Positions 23,906-36,424 of a stretch of 64,000 nt of DNA are shown here, piece after piece; within the stretch, counting starts at the first letter, position 1; every line of letters begins with the position of its first letter. Both the position numbers and the translations under genes were made by a program. The notes under the pieces are model-generated. The model did no database searches and was not told where the DNA came from. It worked only from the letters and a program-made list of their open reading frames with translations. The DNA is from Piliocolobus tephrosceles (lineage: Eukaryota > Chordata > Mammalia > Primates > Cercopithecidae): positions 1,017,624-1,081,623 of the forward strand of contig NW_022326531.1 of assembly GCF_002776525.5 (NCBI RefSeq), given 5' to 3'.

Positions 23906-24608
23906 CACTGACTAATTCCAGAACATCTTCACCACCCCCAAAAGAAACCACATACTTGTTAGAAATCACTCTCCAACCCTCTCTCCCCCAAGCCCCTGTC
24001 AGTCACCACTTTACTTTATGTATCTATGACTTTGCCTATTCTAGACACTTTATGTAAATGCAGTCATTCCATATGTGTATCCTTTTGTATCTAGAATCTT
24101 TCACCTAGTGTGTTTTCAAGATTTATCCATGTTATAACATATATGAGTACATTGTATTCAGTGATACAGATTAATAATGTTCCATTGTATGAATATACCA
24201 CATTTTGTCTATTCATTCATCAACGTACAGAAATTTGTTTCCATTGGGGGCTGTTATGGTAAATTCTGCTTTTGACATTATGTATAAGATTGTCTGTGAA
24301 TATATATTTTCAGTTCTCTTCAGTATATTATCTAGAAGTGGAACTAATGGGTCATATGGCAACTCAAGGTTTAACGTTTTGAGGTACTTCCAAATTGTTT
24401 TCCAAACTGACTGCAACATTCTAAAATTCGACCAGCAATATGTGAGTGTTCCATTTCCACAAATCTTCTCCAGGACTTGTTATTATCTATCTTTTTTATT
24501 ATAGTCATCCTAGTGGGTATTAAGTAATCTATAATTGTGGTTTTGATATTCATTGTCCTTATGACTAATGATATTGGCCATCTTTTCATGCTAATTGGCC
24601 ATTTGTAT

Positions 24609-25293
24609 TGAGGTAGTATGGCTATGTCCCTACCCAAATCTCTTCTTGCATTGTAGCTCCCATAACATCCTCTTGTCATAGAAGGGACCTGGTGGGAGGT
24701 AATTGAATCGTGGGGATGGGTTTTTTCCATGCTGTTCTCATGACAGTGAATAAGTCTCACGAGATCTGATGGTTTTATAAAAGGCAGTTCCCCTGCACAC
24801 ACTCTCTTGCCTGCCACCATGTAAGACGTGCCTTTGCTCCTCCTTTGCCTTCCACCATGATTGTGAGGCCTCCCCAGCCATGTGGAACTATGGGTCCATT
24901 CAACGTCTTTTTCTTTTCTTTCTTTCTTTTTTTTTTTTTTTTGAGACGGAGTCTGGCTCTGTCGCGCAGGCTGGGGTGCAGTGGCCGGATCTCAGCTCAC
25001 TGCAAGCCCCGCCTCCCAGGTTTATGCCATTCTCCTGTCTCTGCCTCCCGAGTAACTGGGACTACAGGCGCCTGCCACCTCACCCGGCTAGTTTTTTGTA
25101 TTTTTTAGTAGAGACAGGATTTCACTGTGCACTGTGTTAGCCAGGATGGTCTCGATCTCCTGACCTTGTGATCCACCCCTCTCGGCCTCCCAAAGTGCTG
25201 GGATTACAGGCTTGAGCCACCGCACCCGGCCTCAACATCGTTTTCTTTATTAATACCCAGTCTCAAGTAGCAGTATGAAAATGGACTAATACA
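24609..25293 (+). mobile_element. MST-type ERVL-MaLR solo LTR, split by Alu
   Basis: Blocks in order: 'tatggctatgtccctaccca', 'gggacctggtgggaggtaat', 'gagatctgatggttttataa', 'gaggcctccccagccatgtg', then after the Alu 'aatacccagtctcaagtag' and 'gaaaatggactaataca'. A perfect 5-bp target-site duplication (tgtat) at 24604-24608 and 25294-25298 fits an LTR insertion. About 350 bp without the Alu. No internal retroviral sequence, so solo LTR. Confidence 0.93.
24908..25231 (-). mobile_element. AluY of the AluYR (Old World monkey) lineage
   Basis: Antisense Alu (body 24943-25231, T-rich tail 24908-24942). Three changes mark the AluYR group as I know it: 'gtggccggatctcagctcac', 'cacctcacccggctagtttt' with the expanded T-run, and 'acaggcttgagccaccgc'. 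A small internal duplication ('cactgtg') occurs near 25120-25135. An imperfect duplication ('tcaacRtcKttttcttt') flanks it at 24900-24916 and 25232-25248. Confidence 0.92.
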
Positions 25294-26150
25294 TGTATAA
25301 ATTCAAATCATCTGTCAATTTTAAATTACTTTTATATTGTTGTATTATAAGTGTTGTCTGTATATTCTAGATATAAATTTCTTATCAGATATATAATTTA
25401 AACATATTTTCTGAGCCATCTTTTCATTTCTTTGTCCTTTGAAGGACAATACTTTCAATTTTGATGAAGTCCTATTTATCTTTCTTTTTCTTCTGTTGCT
25501 GGTGCTTTTGGTGTTGTATCTAACGAATCATTGTTTAATACAATATCACAGAGTTACACCTATATTTTCTTCTATGAATTTTATGATTTTAACTGTCACA
25601 TTGAGATATTTGATCTATATTGAGTTAATTTTTATATATAGTGTGCAGAAGGGGTCATTCTTTTTCTTGAGGATCCAACTATCCCACTAGTCATTGAAAA
25701 GATTGTTCTTTCCTAATGATTTGTCTTGGCAGCTATGTCAAAAATCAATTGACTATAAATGTGAGGGCTTATTTCTGAACTTGTAATCCTATTTCATTGA
25801 TATATGTGTGTATAATATAATATATATAAAAGATAAATATATAATTTTTATGCCAGTACCACACTGTCTTGGTTACTGTAGATTTGAAATAATCTTAAAA
25901 ATGGAAAGATGTTCAGACCTCCAACTTTGTTCTTGATTTTCAAAATTGTTTAAGCTATTCTGGGTTTCTGGAATTTCTACATGAATTTTGAGATCAGCTT
26001 GTCTATTTCTGCAACAACAGTAAAAGCTAGCTTGGGCTTTGCTATGGATTGCATTGAATCTGTAGGTTATTGTATCTTGGATTAATTGATATTTTGTATT
26101 ATGATGACTGATTTTCATATGTTAAACTAACCCTGCAGTCTTGCCAGGAT

Positions 26151-26614
26151 GTTGGCTTTCATCTTGGTTATAAGACTATTGGTTTTTAAGTCTTCTAGGG
26201 AGCTGGGGAGAAGAGAATGAGAACAGGTAAAGTTAAAACACCAGGAAGCTAATTTTCCTTATAGAGATTAAGGTTTCTTTTGCATTGTTTTGTTTTGTTT
26301 TGTTTTTTTCTTGACCTAATGTTGCCCATATTGTTGCAAGTCTTTGGTTGATTTTTCCAGACTTCTGAAAAATTGAATTTTGCCAATTTTGGTCAGAGTT
26401 CTCATTGCTTTTATGAAGGAGAAGTTTTCAGAGGGCCTACTCTGCTATCCCTGCTGATGTCTTCCATTAATGCAGTTTTAATGAAGGTATTAAATATTCA
26501 TGGACATTCTATTTAAAAGATCTGTAGGGTAAGAAATCTGCAGGCTCTCAATTTTATTTTCTGGTATGACCCACTGTCTCATAAACCATAATAATTTTCA
26601 TCTCTATTTCTTTA
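26151..26614. other. unrecognised sequence
   Basis: No gene or repeat recognised, apart from a (TTTTG)n run near 26282-26306. Confidence 0.55.
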
Positions 26615-27250
26615 CCTCAGCTAAATATTCATTCATCATACACACACCATCAAATGTATATTCAGAGACTTCTGTGCTTAAGACACTGTGATACCCTTTT
26701 AAGTAGATACAAAATTAATAAATATAGATTATTCCCAACATGATAAATAAGATGATTGTAGCTAATACACAAATTAAACTTGATAAACATCAAAAATGGG
26801 ATATAGATCATGAGATTTCAAAAAAGGGTGAGGAGAAATTGCTTGAAAGAATAAGTAGGGGAGATACACAAGGGCTGCGGTGTAAATTCTAGATATAGCA
26901 TGAGTGGTATTAGAATATGAAGGATGGGGGAAGAACATTTTTCAGACAAAGGAAGCAGAAAGAAAAATAACATGGACATCAAGAAAACACTAGTCCTAAT
27001 CAGGAAAAGTGAAGTAGGTCTACTAGACTGTAGCTTAGGGTATCTAAGAGATATGAGAAATAAGATTTAAAGATTAAGCCTTAGCAAAGAAGTACTTTCA
27101 ATGCCAGCCTAAGGTATGTGACTGTTTTGTTTTGTTTTTTTCTGTAGGTGGTATAGAGCCACAAAAGATTACAGAGACCTACGTGCCAGAAAAGTTTATC
27201 TTTATATGTGTATAAATATTCGAGAGATTTAAATCAAGGTCATACTATCA
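26615..27250 (-). repeat. L2 LINE, antisense
   Basis: Starts with 'attcattcatcatacacaca' and 'acttctgtgcttaagacact' (antisense L2 tail) and continues through 'aagaacatttttcagacaaa' and 'aggaagcagaaagaaaaa' to 'ctgtaggtggtatagagcca'. Diverged. Confidence 0.6.
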
Positions 27251-29140
27251 TCAAGTGTAATCCAACAACAGGATAAAAGACAGTATTATAAACAGATGGG
27301 AAAATTATAAACTAAAATCCAGACTAGGGATGGCAGGATGAAAAAATGAAAGCACTAGCCTCCTGATGATTTTAAGACTTACTTGTTTTAGATTTACTTG
27401 TTTTTCAGACGTTGTTGAACCAATAATTTTACAGCAAATGTATAAGGACAACTGAAAGTTCTAGGAAACAGGAATATAGACAAAGAAGAAATTACTCCAG
27501 TATCCTCGTTTTCAAGTAAATAGAAAAAAATATAATGGGGTTGCCACATTTTCTACTTACACTGTCCTTGGTTATGGCACCTTCTTCCAGTTTCTTCAGC
27601 CTAATTTATAGTGTCTGTGGTCCCAGAAAAATAGATTATTTTGTCTCTCACCTTTTGTTTCCAGAAGTACAATGCTGAGCTTCAGTATAATATTCAAAGT
27701 ATATTTGTCTTGTTTTCCTCTGATGTCCCACGTTAGCTGTTTGGACTTCCCACAATCATTTATTCTTTACGCCCAACCCTACGAAGTGGCATGGTTTTAT
27801 TCACCCAACCACGGCATAGTAACCATTGGCAGTTAAATACAGAGTTAAATATAGCACCAAAACACCTCAAACACTTCAAAACACCTGAGGTTGAAAAATT
27901 CATTCAAAGTTTAGACGAGAGGCTGATGTTGCATGATAGATCTGCTAGCCTTCCAAACACTAGGTTGGCTTTTATGATTAAATTACCTGCTTAGAAACAA
28001 AAAAACAAAAACAAAACAAAATAAAACACACCAAGTAACTGACCAGTTAAATGGTATCCCCCCTATGGAATCACGTTTATGTGGCTCAGTTATCTGTAAA
28101 ACAAGGAAATATGGCTCCTTGTGTGATTTTTCCCTACTCAGGCTGGGATGTAACCTTGGTTTTCAGCAGATTAATCATCTTTCATAACATGGTTAACTGG
28201 TAGTGCAAAATTGTTCATAATGTTCTGATTTTTTTTCTGCATAGTTAAGAATAAAGTAATACAGTTGCTACCTAATCACTGCCTTGAGGACTTTGCTGAT
28301 GTCCGTAGCCTACTAAGCTGAGGCAGACTAAGGTCGTATCATTTAAAAAAGCTTCCATTTCCCCTCTGATATCTTTGAGCATAGATTAACTGAAATCATT
28401 AGCCAACATTTTTCACTACACTGATGAGAGGGATGGGGTTGCATAGCACTCTGTCAACCCTTACATAACTATTCATACTATTTTGGAGTAGCCTTGGGAA
28501 CATACTAAATATTTCTTGGCTGTCAGAGTCACTAAGACTTTGCCAGAAACCGATCCACTGATGTGGTCTAACCATCTTTGGAGAAGGCTAATGCATACAG
28601 TGTGGATGTCCTGACATCACCCACTATTCTCCCGTAATCACTGTGCTGCAAAACCTTTTGTGTTTGAGTTTTGTGAACTTTTGAAATTTGACACTGCTGA
28701 TTTTGTAGCACAAAAGCCATATCTGAAAAATGCTCCCATCTATAGTATTTGCAGTGATAGAACTTAAGAACAGCCTGTCTGTTTTTTGTTTAAGAAACTG
28801 GCTGTTCCTAACCACCAGATCTCTTCCACTCCGGTTCCCAGCTATGTAATTTTCAAAATGAAAATACAGGACCTCTTGTATAAAAAATTAGTTAAAAATT
28901 TCAATACAGCTACAGCTGAGCTTTCAACCAAGTGTGGGACTCTTCTAAGTACAGGGCCCTCTTAAATCCAGCCCTTTTCTCACTCACCCTTTAACCATAA
29001 GTGAAGAACAGTATTAAATTATCCACCTAGGACTTAAGGAGTTCACATGCTGCTCGTGTAAGCAGAAATACTGAGTGTTTGGACATACAATGCTATTTTT
29101 CGATAATTTAGAAAGAGTTTGGTAATTATTCCACAAGTAA
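27251..29140. other. ~1.9 kb with no recognised gene
   Basis: Small open frames at 27791-27994 (plus) and 28624-28815 (minus) have no recognised domain. A/C simple sequence lies at 27994-28030. Otherwise nothing recognised. Confidence 0.55.
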
Positions 29141-29144
29141 TACA

Positions 29145-29290
29145 TATTTATTTGAGTGCCTGCTACTGGTTGAGTGTTATCACATATGTTATTATATTTA
29201 CTCCTTACAAAACCCCAAATACTCAATGGCATGTGTGACTAAACTATAGAAGATGTCTGATTTTATTGCCCTTAACTCGAAGCTACAAGA
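29145..29290 (-). repeat. MIR SINE, antisense
   Basis: 'tttgagtgcctgctactggt', 'tgttattatatttactcctt', 'acaaaaccccaaatactcaa' follow the antisense MIR order. Confidence 0.6.
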
Positions 29291-29577
29291 AAGACCATGA
29301 AAGCAGGTGAGGCAGACTCCATAACACCTCTTAGCTGACCCAGCCATACTTCTTGGGCTCCCTGAGGATTACAGAACTATGACTAAAATATTTAAAATAA
29401 GAATTTAAGAAACATTTTAACTCTATGAAACTATCATTGAAACATTTAAGAAACCGAATATTTCTCCTCAATAACCGAAAAGCTCACAGTGCTAGAACCA
29501 TGTTTTCTGCGAGTGACTGAGTTTACCCCCATACCAAAATGAAGGGAAAATAGAGAATCTCCTGGACTAGGAGACTA

Positions 29578-29730
29578 GTGTTTGTCTGACTCTAATACAC
29601 ATATGAGTTATTTGAGGTTCTCAATAAAATGCAGATTCTGATTCCAGTGTGGGGTAGGACCTGAGATTCTGATTTTCCAGTAAGCTTTCATGAGATGCCT
29701 ATACTGCAGGTCTGCAGACTTGTACAAGAT
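29578..29730 (+). repeat. hAT-Charlie MITE remnant (MER5/MER20-like)
   Basis: 'atgagttatttgaggttctc', 'gcagattctgattccagtgt', 'aggacctgagattctgattt' and 'ccagtaagctttcatgagat' follow the MITE pattern. Confidence 0.6.
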
Positions 29731-32335
29731 CCTAGAGGAAACAAATAAATTCCCTGCCCCCAAATAAACACAAATAGATATACTGTGCAATCATTATTCA
29801 AGCGGAAACTAATTACCAGCAGAGTTTTGTGTTGCCATTCACAGTTGTATCATTTTTAAAGAAGCTGCATTCTCTCTTTTTAAAAAGTGCATGCCTTCAC
29901 ACTGATGGAGAACATGAACAGGGTACTACTCATCTGCTCACCTTGTTTTTATTGCTGGGTAATGCAGATAAACGTTTATTTTCAGGAGTCTAAATGCAAC
30001 CTGTCCTTTTGTTCTCTTCACCCACTAGGCTATTCTCAGAACAACTCCAGCCTCATATCTACCAAAAGCCATTTCTCACATCAGTTCTGAAAACGCCCAT
30101 CTTGCTATCCGAAAGAAATTACATGTTATCTAAGTTTTACTTTGATTGTTAAGGGAGGATAATTGCTTACTGAATGCAGTGCTCATGGCCTCCAGCAGCC
30201 GTCTTGAAGTCCTGTGCTGCACCATTAAATGAAAGCTAGTAAATAGACAAGCCTACCCCGATGAAGAATATTTGGATTCCTCTATGCTTTATTTAATTAA
30301 CTCAAAACAGTTTGCAGATATTGCTTAATTATTACACATTTCATTTGTCAGTGTCTTTTTGTGCTTTTTAAAAATGTGAATCCACAAATACTTTTGTTAT
30401 AAATTCAAAATTTTGTGCTAAGAAACTGAATTATAAAGAAAGCTCAGGTGATGGGACATGACCTTTCAAAGGTAATTTGCTGCAGTCTACAGTCTTAATC
30501 TGATCCAGCCATGGGAGATATGTGATTTGGTGCCCTACATTTGCAGGGGGTGTAGGTTAGCATAGAAATGAACTTTTGCTGTCAGAATGTGAGTGGGTTT
30601 TGCGATTTTTATTTGCTTAGAGTAGGGGTGAAGAGTGTCAAAGTGGGAGTGGAGAAAATTGCTCTTAAAACTCTAGCCTGTGTCCAGAAAACCCTGATTG
30701 AATTGGTGAGATTAGAAAGGAACACATGGATCAGGATGCAGAGTCTAAAACCTAAGAGATACCAATATAAAAAGATTTCATTTTCTGCTCTCCACAACGA
30801 AGTGAAAAATGGACTTCATTCCAAGGTGAATCTCCTGCTAAAGTGACCTTTTAAGACTCCCTTTGACTGATATTTAAAATATCATCAAAGGTTACAAAAC
30901 CCTGGAATCATCACAGGGCTCTTGCCTCGGCTTCTCTACGAAAACCACTAACAGATGTTAGAAGAGAAATGGAAGTTTCATAGGAAGAAATCTTTGGTTC
31001 ATGGTGTTTAGACTCCACGGGTAGTACTCTGCAGTAACAGCTCAGCTGAATTTTCTGTTACCAGAAAAAGTGTGTTTAAGCACAATCATTCTGGGTTCTC
31101 GAAACTCCGAAATGCACTTAAAACAAAATGAATGCAGAAAATTACTTCTTACAACTCTCCTAATCCACCTCATAGAACATTTAACCAATAACACTCTCTA
31201 CGCAAGATATGACCTTTGTGAATTGCTTACTACTAATGAGCAGATAGAGAGCTATTGCATCATTGCTAATTTGGCTCTGAATTTGTATTTCAAGGGTTGG
31301 TGAACAACTCAGGCTGAATTTGAACAAGTAACGATACTTGAAAAAATACCATAACTCATCTTTCCAATCCCCTGTGCTCACACACTTAAACTTCCAGTTC
31401 ATGAAACAAAGACCTAATGTTGTATTTTGGTTCCATAGCTGTGTCTCCTCACAACACTTTCATTTTATATAAAGTAGTGTTTCCCATTAAATAAAGCAAT
31501 TAAGAATCATTCAGCAATGAAGGAAATAGCACATAAGTTGTGTTGCTTAGGTACTAAATAAATGATGAAGGAATACGTTGAAAGATGAAACAGCCATGTC
31601 TGTTTTACCGCATTTCACGTGAGACACAGATATCTGTTTTACAAACTTTGTTGTATTATTTTTCAAACACAGCTTTTTTCCTTTTATAAGTTTGTCTCAA
31701 ATAGTCAGACTATTTTCCACAGGCACACACTAAGATCCAAATACCCATAATACACAGGCAAACTACAAGTCTTAAAGAACATGCCTTTTAGTCATGGAGT
31801 TTAGTTCTAAAACAATAAAGCACTTCTTATTGTGTACTTAATGAATTTTTGTTATTCTTATAATGTCTTATCATACTAAGAAAATTGATAAATTAATGAG
31901 TACTATAATTACATGAGTCTCATAGAGTTACTGTTGTAGGCACTGTAAGGAAGATGGTAAAATAATTAAATTTCTATTGATTAATTGGAAAAGGGTTGAA
32001 TGTGATTCCCAGGCCTTGTTTCATTAATCATGCTATAAATTTAGATTGTAAAATAAAAGAAATTCCAAGTGAACTGCTCATTATAGAACAGTATGTGTAT
32101 GAATTCAGGAAAAGCACAAGATAACCATAGAATTTGGGAGAGGTATTCAGTATTTTATATGGTAGAAAACTGGATGTTTAGCCTAATTTTTAATTTTTTT
32201 TCTGGTATGATCTGGGATTAGGGGATGTCTACTAGCTATTATGCAGTGATTCAGACAAATAGCATACTATAGAAACTCAAAAGCTCGGTTTTCCTAACTC
32301 TCTGCTTGCAGATAGTTGAGTAACTAAAGCCTCAA
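29731..32335. other. ~2.6 kb with no recognised gene
   Basis: AT-rich; no repeat family recognised. Overlapping opposite-strand frames at 30568-30846 and 30609-30797 cannot both be real and show no known domain. Confidence 0.55.
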
Positions 32336-32348
32336 GAAAGAGGGTTGT

Positions 32349-32638
32349 GGCCAGGCATAGTGGTTCATGCCTGTAATCCCAGCACTTTGAGAGGCCAAGG
32401 CAGGCAGATCACATGAGGTCAGGAGTTCAAGACAGCCTGGCCAACATGGCAAAATCCCCCAGTCTCTACTGAAAATACAAACATTAGCTGGGTGTAGTGG
32501 TGCATGCCTGTAATCACAGTAGGCTGAGGTAGGAGAATCACTTAAACCCAGGAAGTGGAGGTTGCAGTGAGCTGAGATTGCACCACTGCTCTCCAGCCTG
32601 GGAGACAGAGTGAGACTCCATCTCGGGAGGGAAAAAAG
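32349..32638 (+). mobile_element. Alu SINE (AluS-like)
   Basis: Starts 'ggccaggcatagtggttcat'. Perfect 12-bp target-site duplication 'gaaagagggttg' at 32336-32347 and 32639-32650. A ~13-bp gap near 32520 removes part of the 'cagctactcgggaggctgag' motif. Tail is short and G-interrupted. Confidence 0.97.
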
Positions 32639-32650
32639 GAAAGAGGGTTG

Positions 32651-33091
32651 CAACCATTTGTACAATTAAAAACAGTTATAATTTAGCATTTTTTTCCTCT
32701 GTAGAATGAACAGATTCCTACTCCTTGAATTGTTCCTTGCATTATACCATTATGTAACTCATCCCTGATGTAGTGGGGACATTCTGGCTGGGGAGATCCT
32801 TCTTCTTAGGTCCTTTGTCATTTTCAGGAGTAGAATATAGTCTTTTCTGTATTTTCTTGATTATTAAAATGCCTAACTGGCATCTCCCACTTCCTCGCAA
32901 ATATACTAACCAAAGTTGAATTCTACATTTCAAATTCCAGTATATATACATATTAACTATTTTTTGCCAAGCTCTAGAAATTGCTTTGATGAAATTATGC
33001 AATTTTTGCTATTATTGTTGTTGAAGTCTACAAATTATTTGTGTATAAAATGATTTTTAGATAAACAACTCTTTAACAAAGCATTTTAATC
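32651..33091. other. unrecognised sequence
   Basis: Nothing recognised. Confidence 0.6.
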
Positions 33092-33100
33092 TTTGTTGGA

Positions 33101-33411
33101 ATTTTTTTTTTTTTTTTTTTTTTTTTTTTGAGATAAAGTCTTGCTCTGTCTTCCAGGCTAGAGTGCAGTGGCACAATCTCGGCTCACTGCAACCTCCACC
33201 TCCTGGGTTCAAGCAATTCTCCTATCTTAGCTTCCTGAGTATCTGGGATTACAGGTGCCCACTACCACACCCAGCTAATTTTTGTATTTTCAGTAGAGAC
33301 AGGGTTTCACCATGTTGGCGAGACAGGTCTTGAACTCCTGACCTCAGGTGATCCGCCCACCTCGGCCTCACAAAGTGCTGGGATTACAGGTGTGAGCCAC
33401 AGAGCCTGGCC
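33101..33411 (-). mobile_element. Alu SINE (AluS-like)
   Basis: Antisense Alu with a ~28-base T tail (33103-33130), ending 'tgtgagccacagagcctggc'. Near-perfect target-site duplication 'ctttRttgga' at 33091-33100 and 33411-33420. Confidence 0.96.
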
Positions 33412-33420
33412 TTTATTGGA

Positions 33421-34080
33421 ATATTTTTAAAATATTAAACTTAAAGCTCAATGCCTTAAACAGTTGGCACAAAGAGCTCCAATGAAGAGTTATTTTGAGG
33501 TTTGCTAGATTTGACCTCAGCTCCCCTTCAGCTATAATAAAGTCTATAGAACTGAAAATCCACCTCATCTAGTTTTATTTGCAATTGTAGCACTCTGCTG
33601 CTTCATTCAATTCCTTTGCCAACAATCTCCTGAATTTCACCTCACAACACCCCCTCCTCTTACACACATACTCCTTTTTCGCTTATATTTATATGTTCCC
33701 CAGCTAAGCCCAATTAAAATACAATAAGCATCGGAATGAAACTTCATTTACTAACCTAATGTCTACCAAGAGATATTAAGCATCACAGGATAAGTATGGT
33801 ACAAATGTTTTATATTGATATTTTTCTAATGTTAAGTAATTATAAAACATTACTTTGTATTAAAATGAACAAGGATACCTTATGGAGTAAAATGCAACAT
33901 TTGCATAATTTTTAAGATAAAGCAAGAGACTTCAAAGAAATTTCTTGAAGGAGATATTTACCATTCTTGGCCTAGGAGAAAACTGAGTGGAAAAGTTTGA
34001 TTAGGACTAGGCTTTCTGTGTTATCCCATGAGCTTTTCTTTTCAAACAACATACACTAACAATTTAAATCCATTCATCAT
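33421..34080. other. unrecognised AT-rich sequence
   Basis: Nothing recognised. Confidence 0.6.
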
Positions 34081-34081
34081 A

Positions 34082-34250
34082 GACTCAAAGAATTCAGGGT
34101 AAGAAAAGACATGTAAGGTAGTCCAAACTAGCCTTTATCTACAGAGGAAGAAATGCAGACCCTGACAACCTAAGTGATATTTTTTAACCAAGATCACACA
34201 ACTACGTACAATCAATGACAATATGAGGGCTCGGAACCTTGAGTCAAATT
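34082..34250 (-). repeat. MIR SINE, antisense
   Basis: 'ctacagaggaagaaatgcag', 'ccaagatcacacaactacgt', 'tgagggctcggaaccttgag' follow the antisense MIR order. Confidence 0.65.
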
Positions 34251-35079
34251 CCTATTCTTCCAACTACGCCAGAATGCTTCAGGGAAATGCTTGCTCTTCT
34301 TAGTTTTTTATTCAGAAATCTTACACAGAAGGAGAAGTTACCAGAATGATCAGTTATGACATCACCACTGATAGTCCTCCACCAGAAGCTGGCTTCAAGA
34401 TCTTTTATGAATGGAATTTGAACTGACAAATACTTTGTAAATTCTACTGAGAGAGCCTCAGTTTCTGAGGGCCAAATTGTCTAATTTTTCTAATTTTATG
34501 TATAAAGATTTCACTATATAGCCCAGGAAGATAATATTAGTGATGAGGTCAATTTTATTACTCTTTTAAAGGATAAATAAATGGCAATAAACGTTCTTCA
34601 TTCCAAGGCAATATGTCCCTTGTCGTCCTGGAGACTGACTCTTGTTCTGGCTTTCCTAGGGTGCATCCTTATTTGATAAGGGGTGACCCCATCTCAGAGT
34701 GACAAGTGTCAGAATGACCTAAAGCATTGCTGCTTCTTCCCAATTGCCAAGACTGTCTCCATGTTCTTTATCACCGTTTTCTTCAGCATTTATCCAGTAA
34801 ATTCTGCCTGTGTTTACCAGAATTCAATTCTCCATAAATCACCTTCTTTACTGCTCTGCTATTGTATGAAAAAACAGGAGAAACTGAAATGTAACAAAAA
34901 TTGCTTCTCTAGGACTTGGGTTTTCTAATATTAAGCTTAATGGTTGATCAGAAACTGGGTCAAACCACATGGACTCTTCTAAAAGAACTGTTTTCAGGGA
35001 GTTTCGTGGTCACTTTGTGTCTGGTTCTGCTTTTCTGACTTTTAACGGTGGTTTTGAAATGTCCCTCAACCTTTACTTC
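34251..35079. other. unrecognised sequence
   Basis: No repeat recognised. The 34600-34920 part is less AT-rich and holds an 81-codon frame with no known domain. Confidence 0.55.
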
Positions 35080-35180
35080 TGTTTATCCTTCACTAGACCA
35101 TGAAGGGTGTCAGGGCAGTGTTCGTTACTTTTACGTTTTCAGTGTATGACACAGTGCAGGTCATGAATGCATATTTTTGT
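35080..35180 (+). repeat. L2 LINE 3' end
   Basis: 'ctagaccatgaagggtgtca', 'gggcagtgttcgttactttt', 'gacacagtgcaggtcatgaa' and 'tgttggaaggaaggg' follow the L2 terminus. A short GGAA-rich run follows. Confidence 0.7.
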
Positions 35181-35264
35181 TGGAAGGAAGGGAAGAAAAA
35201 AGCAAGAGAGGAAGGGAAAGAGGGAAGAAGCAAATTAGTTTACTGGATTTCACAGGCTTAAAAT

Positions 35265-35490
35265 CAAAACAGTTCTGAAGTCAAACTACCTGTATTAAAA
35301 TTCCATTTGCCATTTACTAACTATGTAATCTAAGGAAAAATTATTTTATCCCCTTGAACATTAATTTTCTCAACTAGAAAATTGAAATATATTTGTAACA
35401 ACTTAAAAAGGCTGTTATGAGGATTAAATGAGGTAACACATATAAAGGTTTTAGCATGTGCTGTGAACAATTATTCTATGTAGGGCTAAC
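35265..35490 (+). repeat. MIR SINE
   Basis: 'tttactaactatgtaatcta', 'atccccttgaacattaattt', 'gctgttatgaggattaaatg' follow the MIR core. Confidence 0.75.
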
Positions 35491-36411
35491 TACAGATAGA
35501 CCTATATATTATTTAGCTTTTATTATCTTGAAGGAATGTCGTGAAACCATTTGAGAATCTTATAGAAACTGATCATCTCCTCAAATTATTTCATGGCTTC
35601 AACAAACTCTTCAAACCTATTCATGTACTTCATATTAAGAACCACTCATTAAAACTAGTCACATTTTTCCCCAGATACAGATCATGACAAATTTGTGAAG
35701 TGAAAGCTTCTTACTTTGTAGGGACCAATAATATTTTCAATTAAAGAGTATATAATATAGAATATACTTTGCATCTCAAATTGAGTAAATGAAGGTAAAC
35801 ATGTTGCGAAAATTTCTTCCAGATGTGTGTGTGTACCTTTGTGAGTGTGCCTTGTGTGTGTGTTAGGTTATAATGTAGTTTGCATTTATCAAGATGGGTC
35901 ACAGATGAGCATCCTTCGGACCTTAAGATCTAATCATCTTAGCCCTTCCTGTTCTTAGTTACTTTCAGTTTTCTTCCTTCTCTGCCCTTTGTGTTCTCAG
36001 TTTCACCCTGTTTCCTTGATTTCCGAGACATTTGAGCACAACAGACACATTAGCACAAACAACTGATCATTGGGGTCACAGTCATTTACAAAATGGATTA
36101 ATTAACCCAAGTGGCCACATTAATCATTGTGTATTAACCCCACCAGTAGCATAAATGTCACATTCAGAAGACAAGATGTATGCATCCACATTCTAGTGCC
36201 ACATGGATAATTTATATTCCAGAGTTTCTTAGGCTATGACCTGGGAACATTTTGAATGTGAAACAGAGATAGCAAGGTGCTTCTAGTCATCACATTCCTC
36301 CAGATGACATCCAAAATACCAGTTGTATGCCAAGCTTTGTGTGATAGTGTGATGTCTTAGAGTGAAATTACAGTGAATACATTTCCCAGATTTTTGTAAT
36401 GAAACTGGTTT
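35491..36411. other. unrecognised sequence
   Basis: No gene or repeat recognised. Confidence 0.6.
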
Positions 36412-36424
36412 AAACCAATCTGCT

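Larger units (their letters stand above)
23915..26150 (-). mobile_element. ancient L1M (ORF2 region), split by an LTR
   Basis: Antisense L1 ORF2 in two parts, 23915-24608 and 25294-26150, interrupted by an MST LTR. Left blocks: 'atgttccattgtatgaatat', 'ctagaagtggaactaatggg', 'catcctagtgggtattaag'. Right blocks: 'ctttgaaggacaatactttc', 'cttttggtgttgtatctaac', 'ttgtcttggcagctatgtc', 'gccagtaccacactgtcttg', 'attgcattgaatctgtaggt'. Stops and indels throughout. Confidence 0.9.

Noticed and set aside
30568..30846. 92-codon frame
   Set aside because: Overlapped on the opposite strand by another open frame, no recognisable domain, no splice or promoter support.
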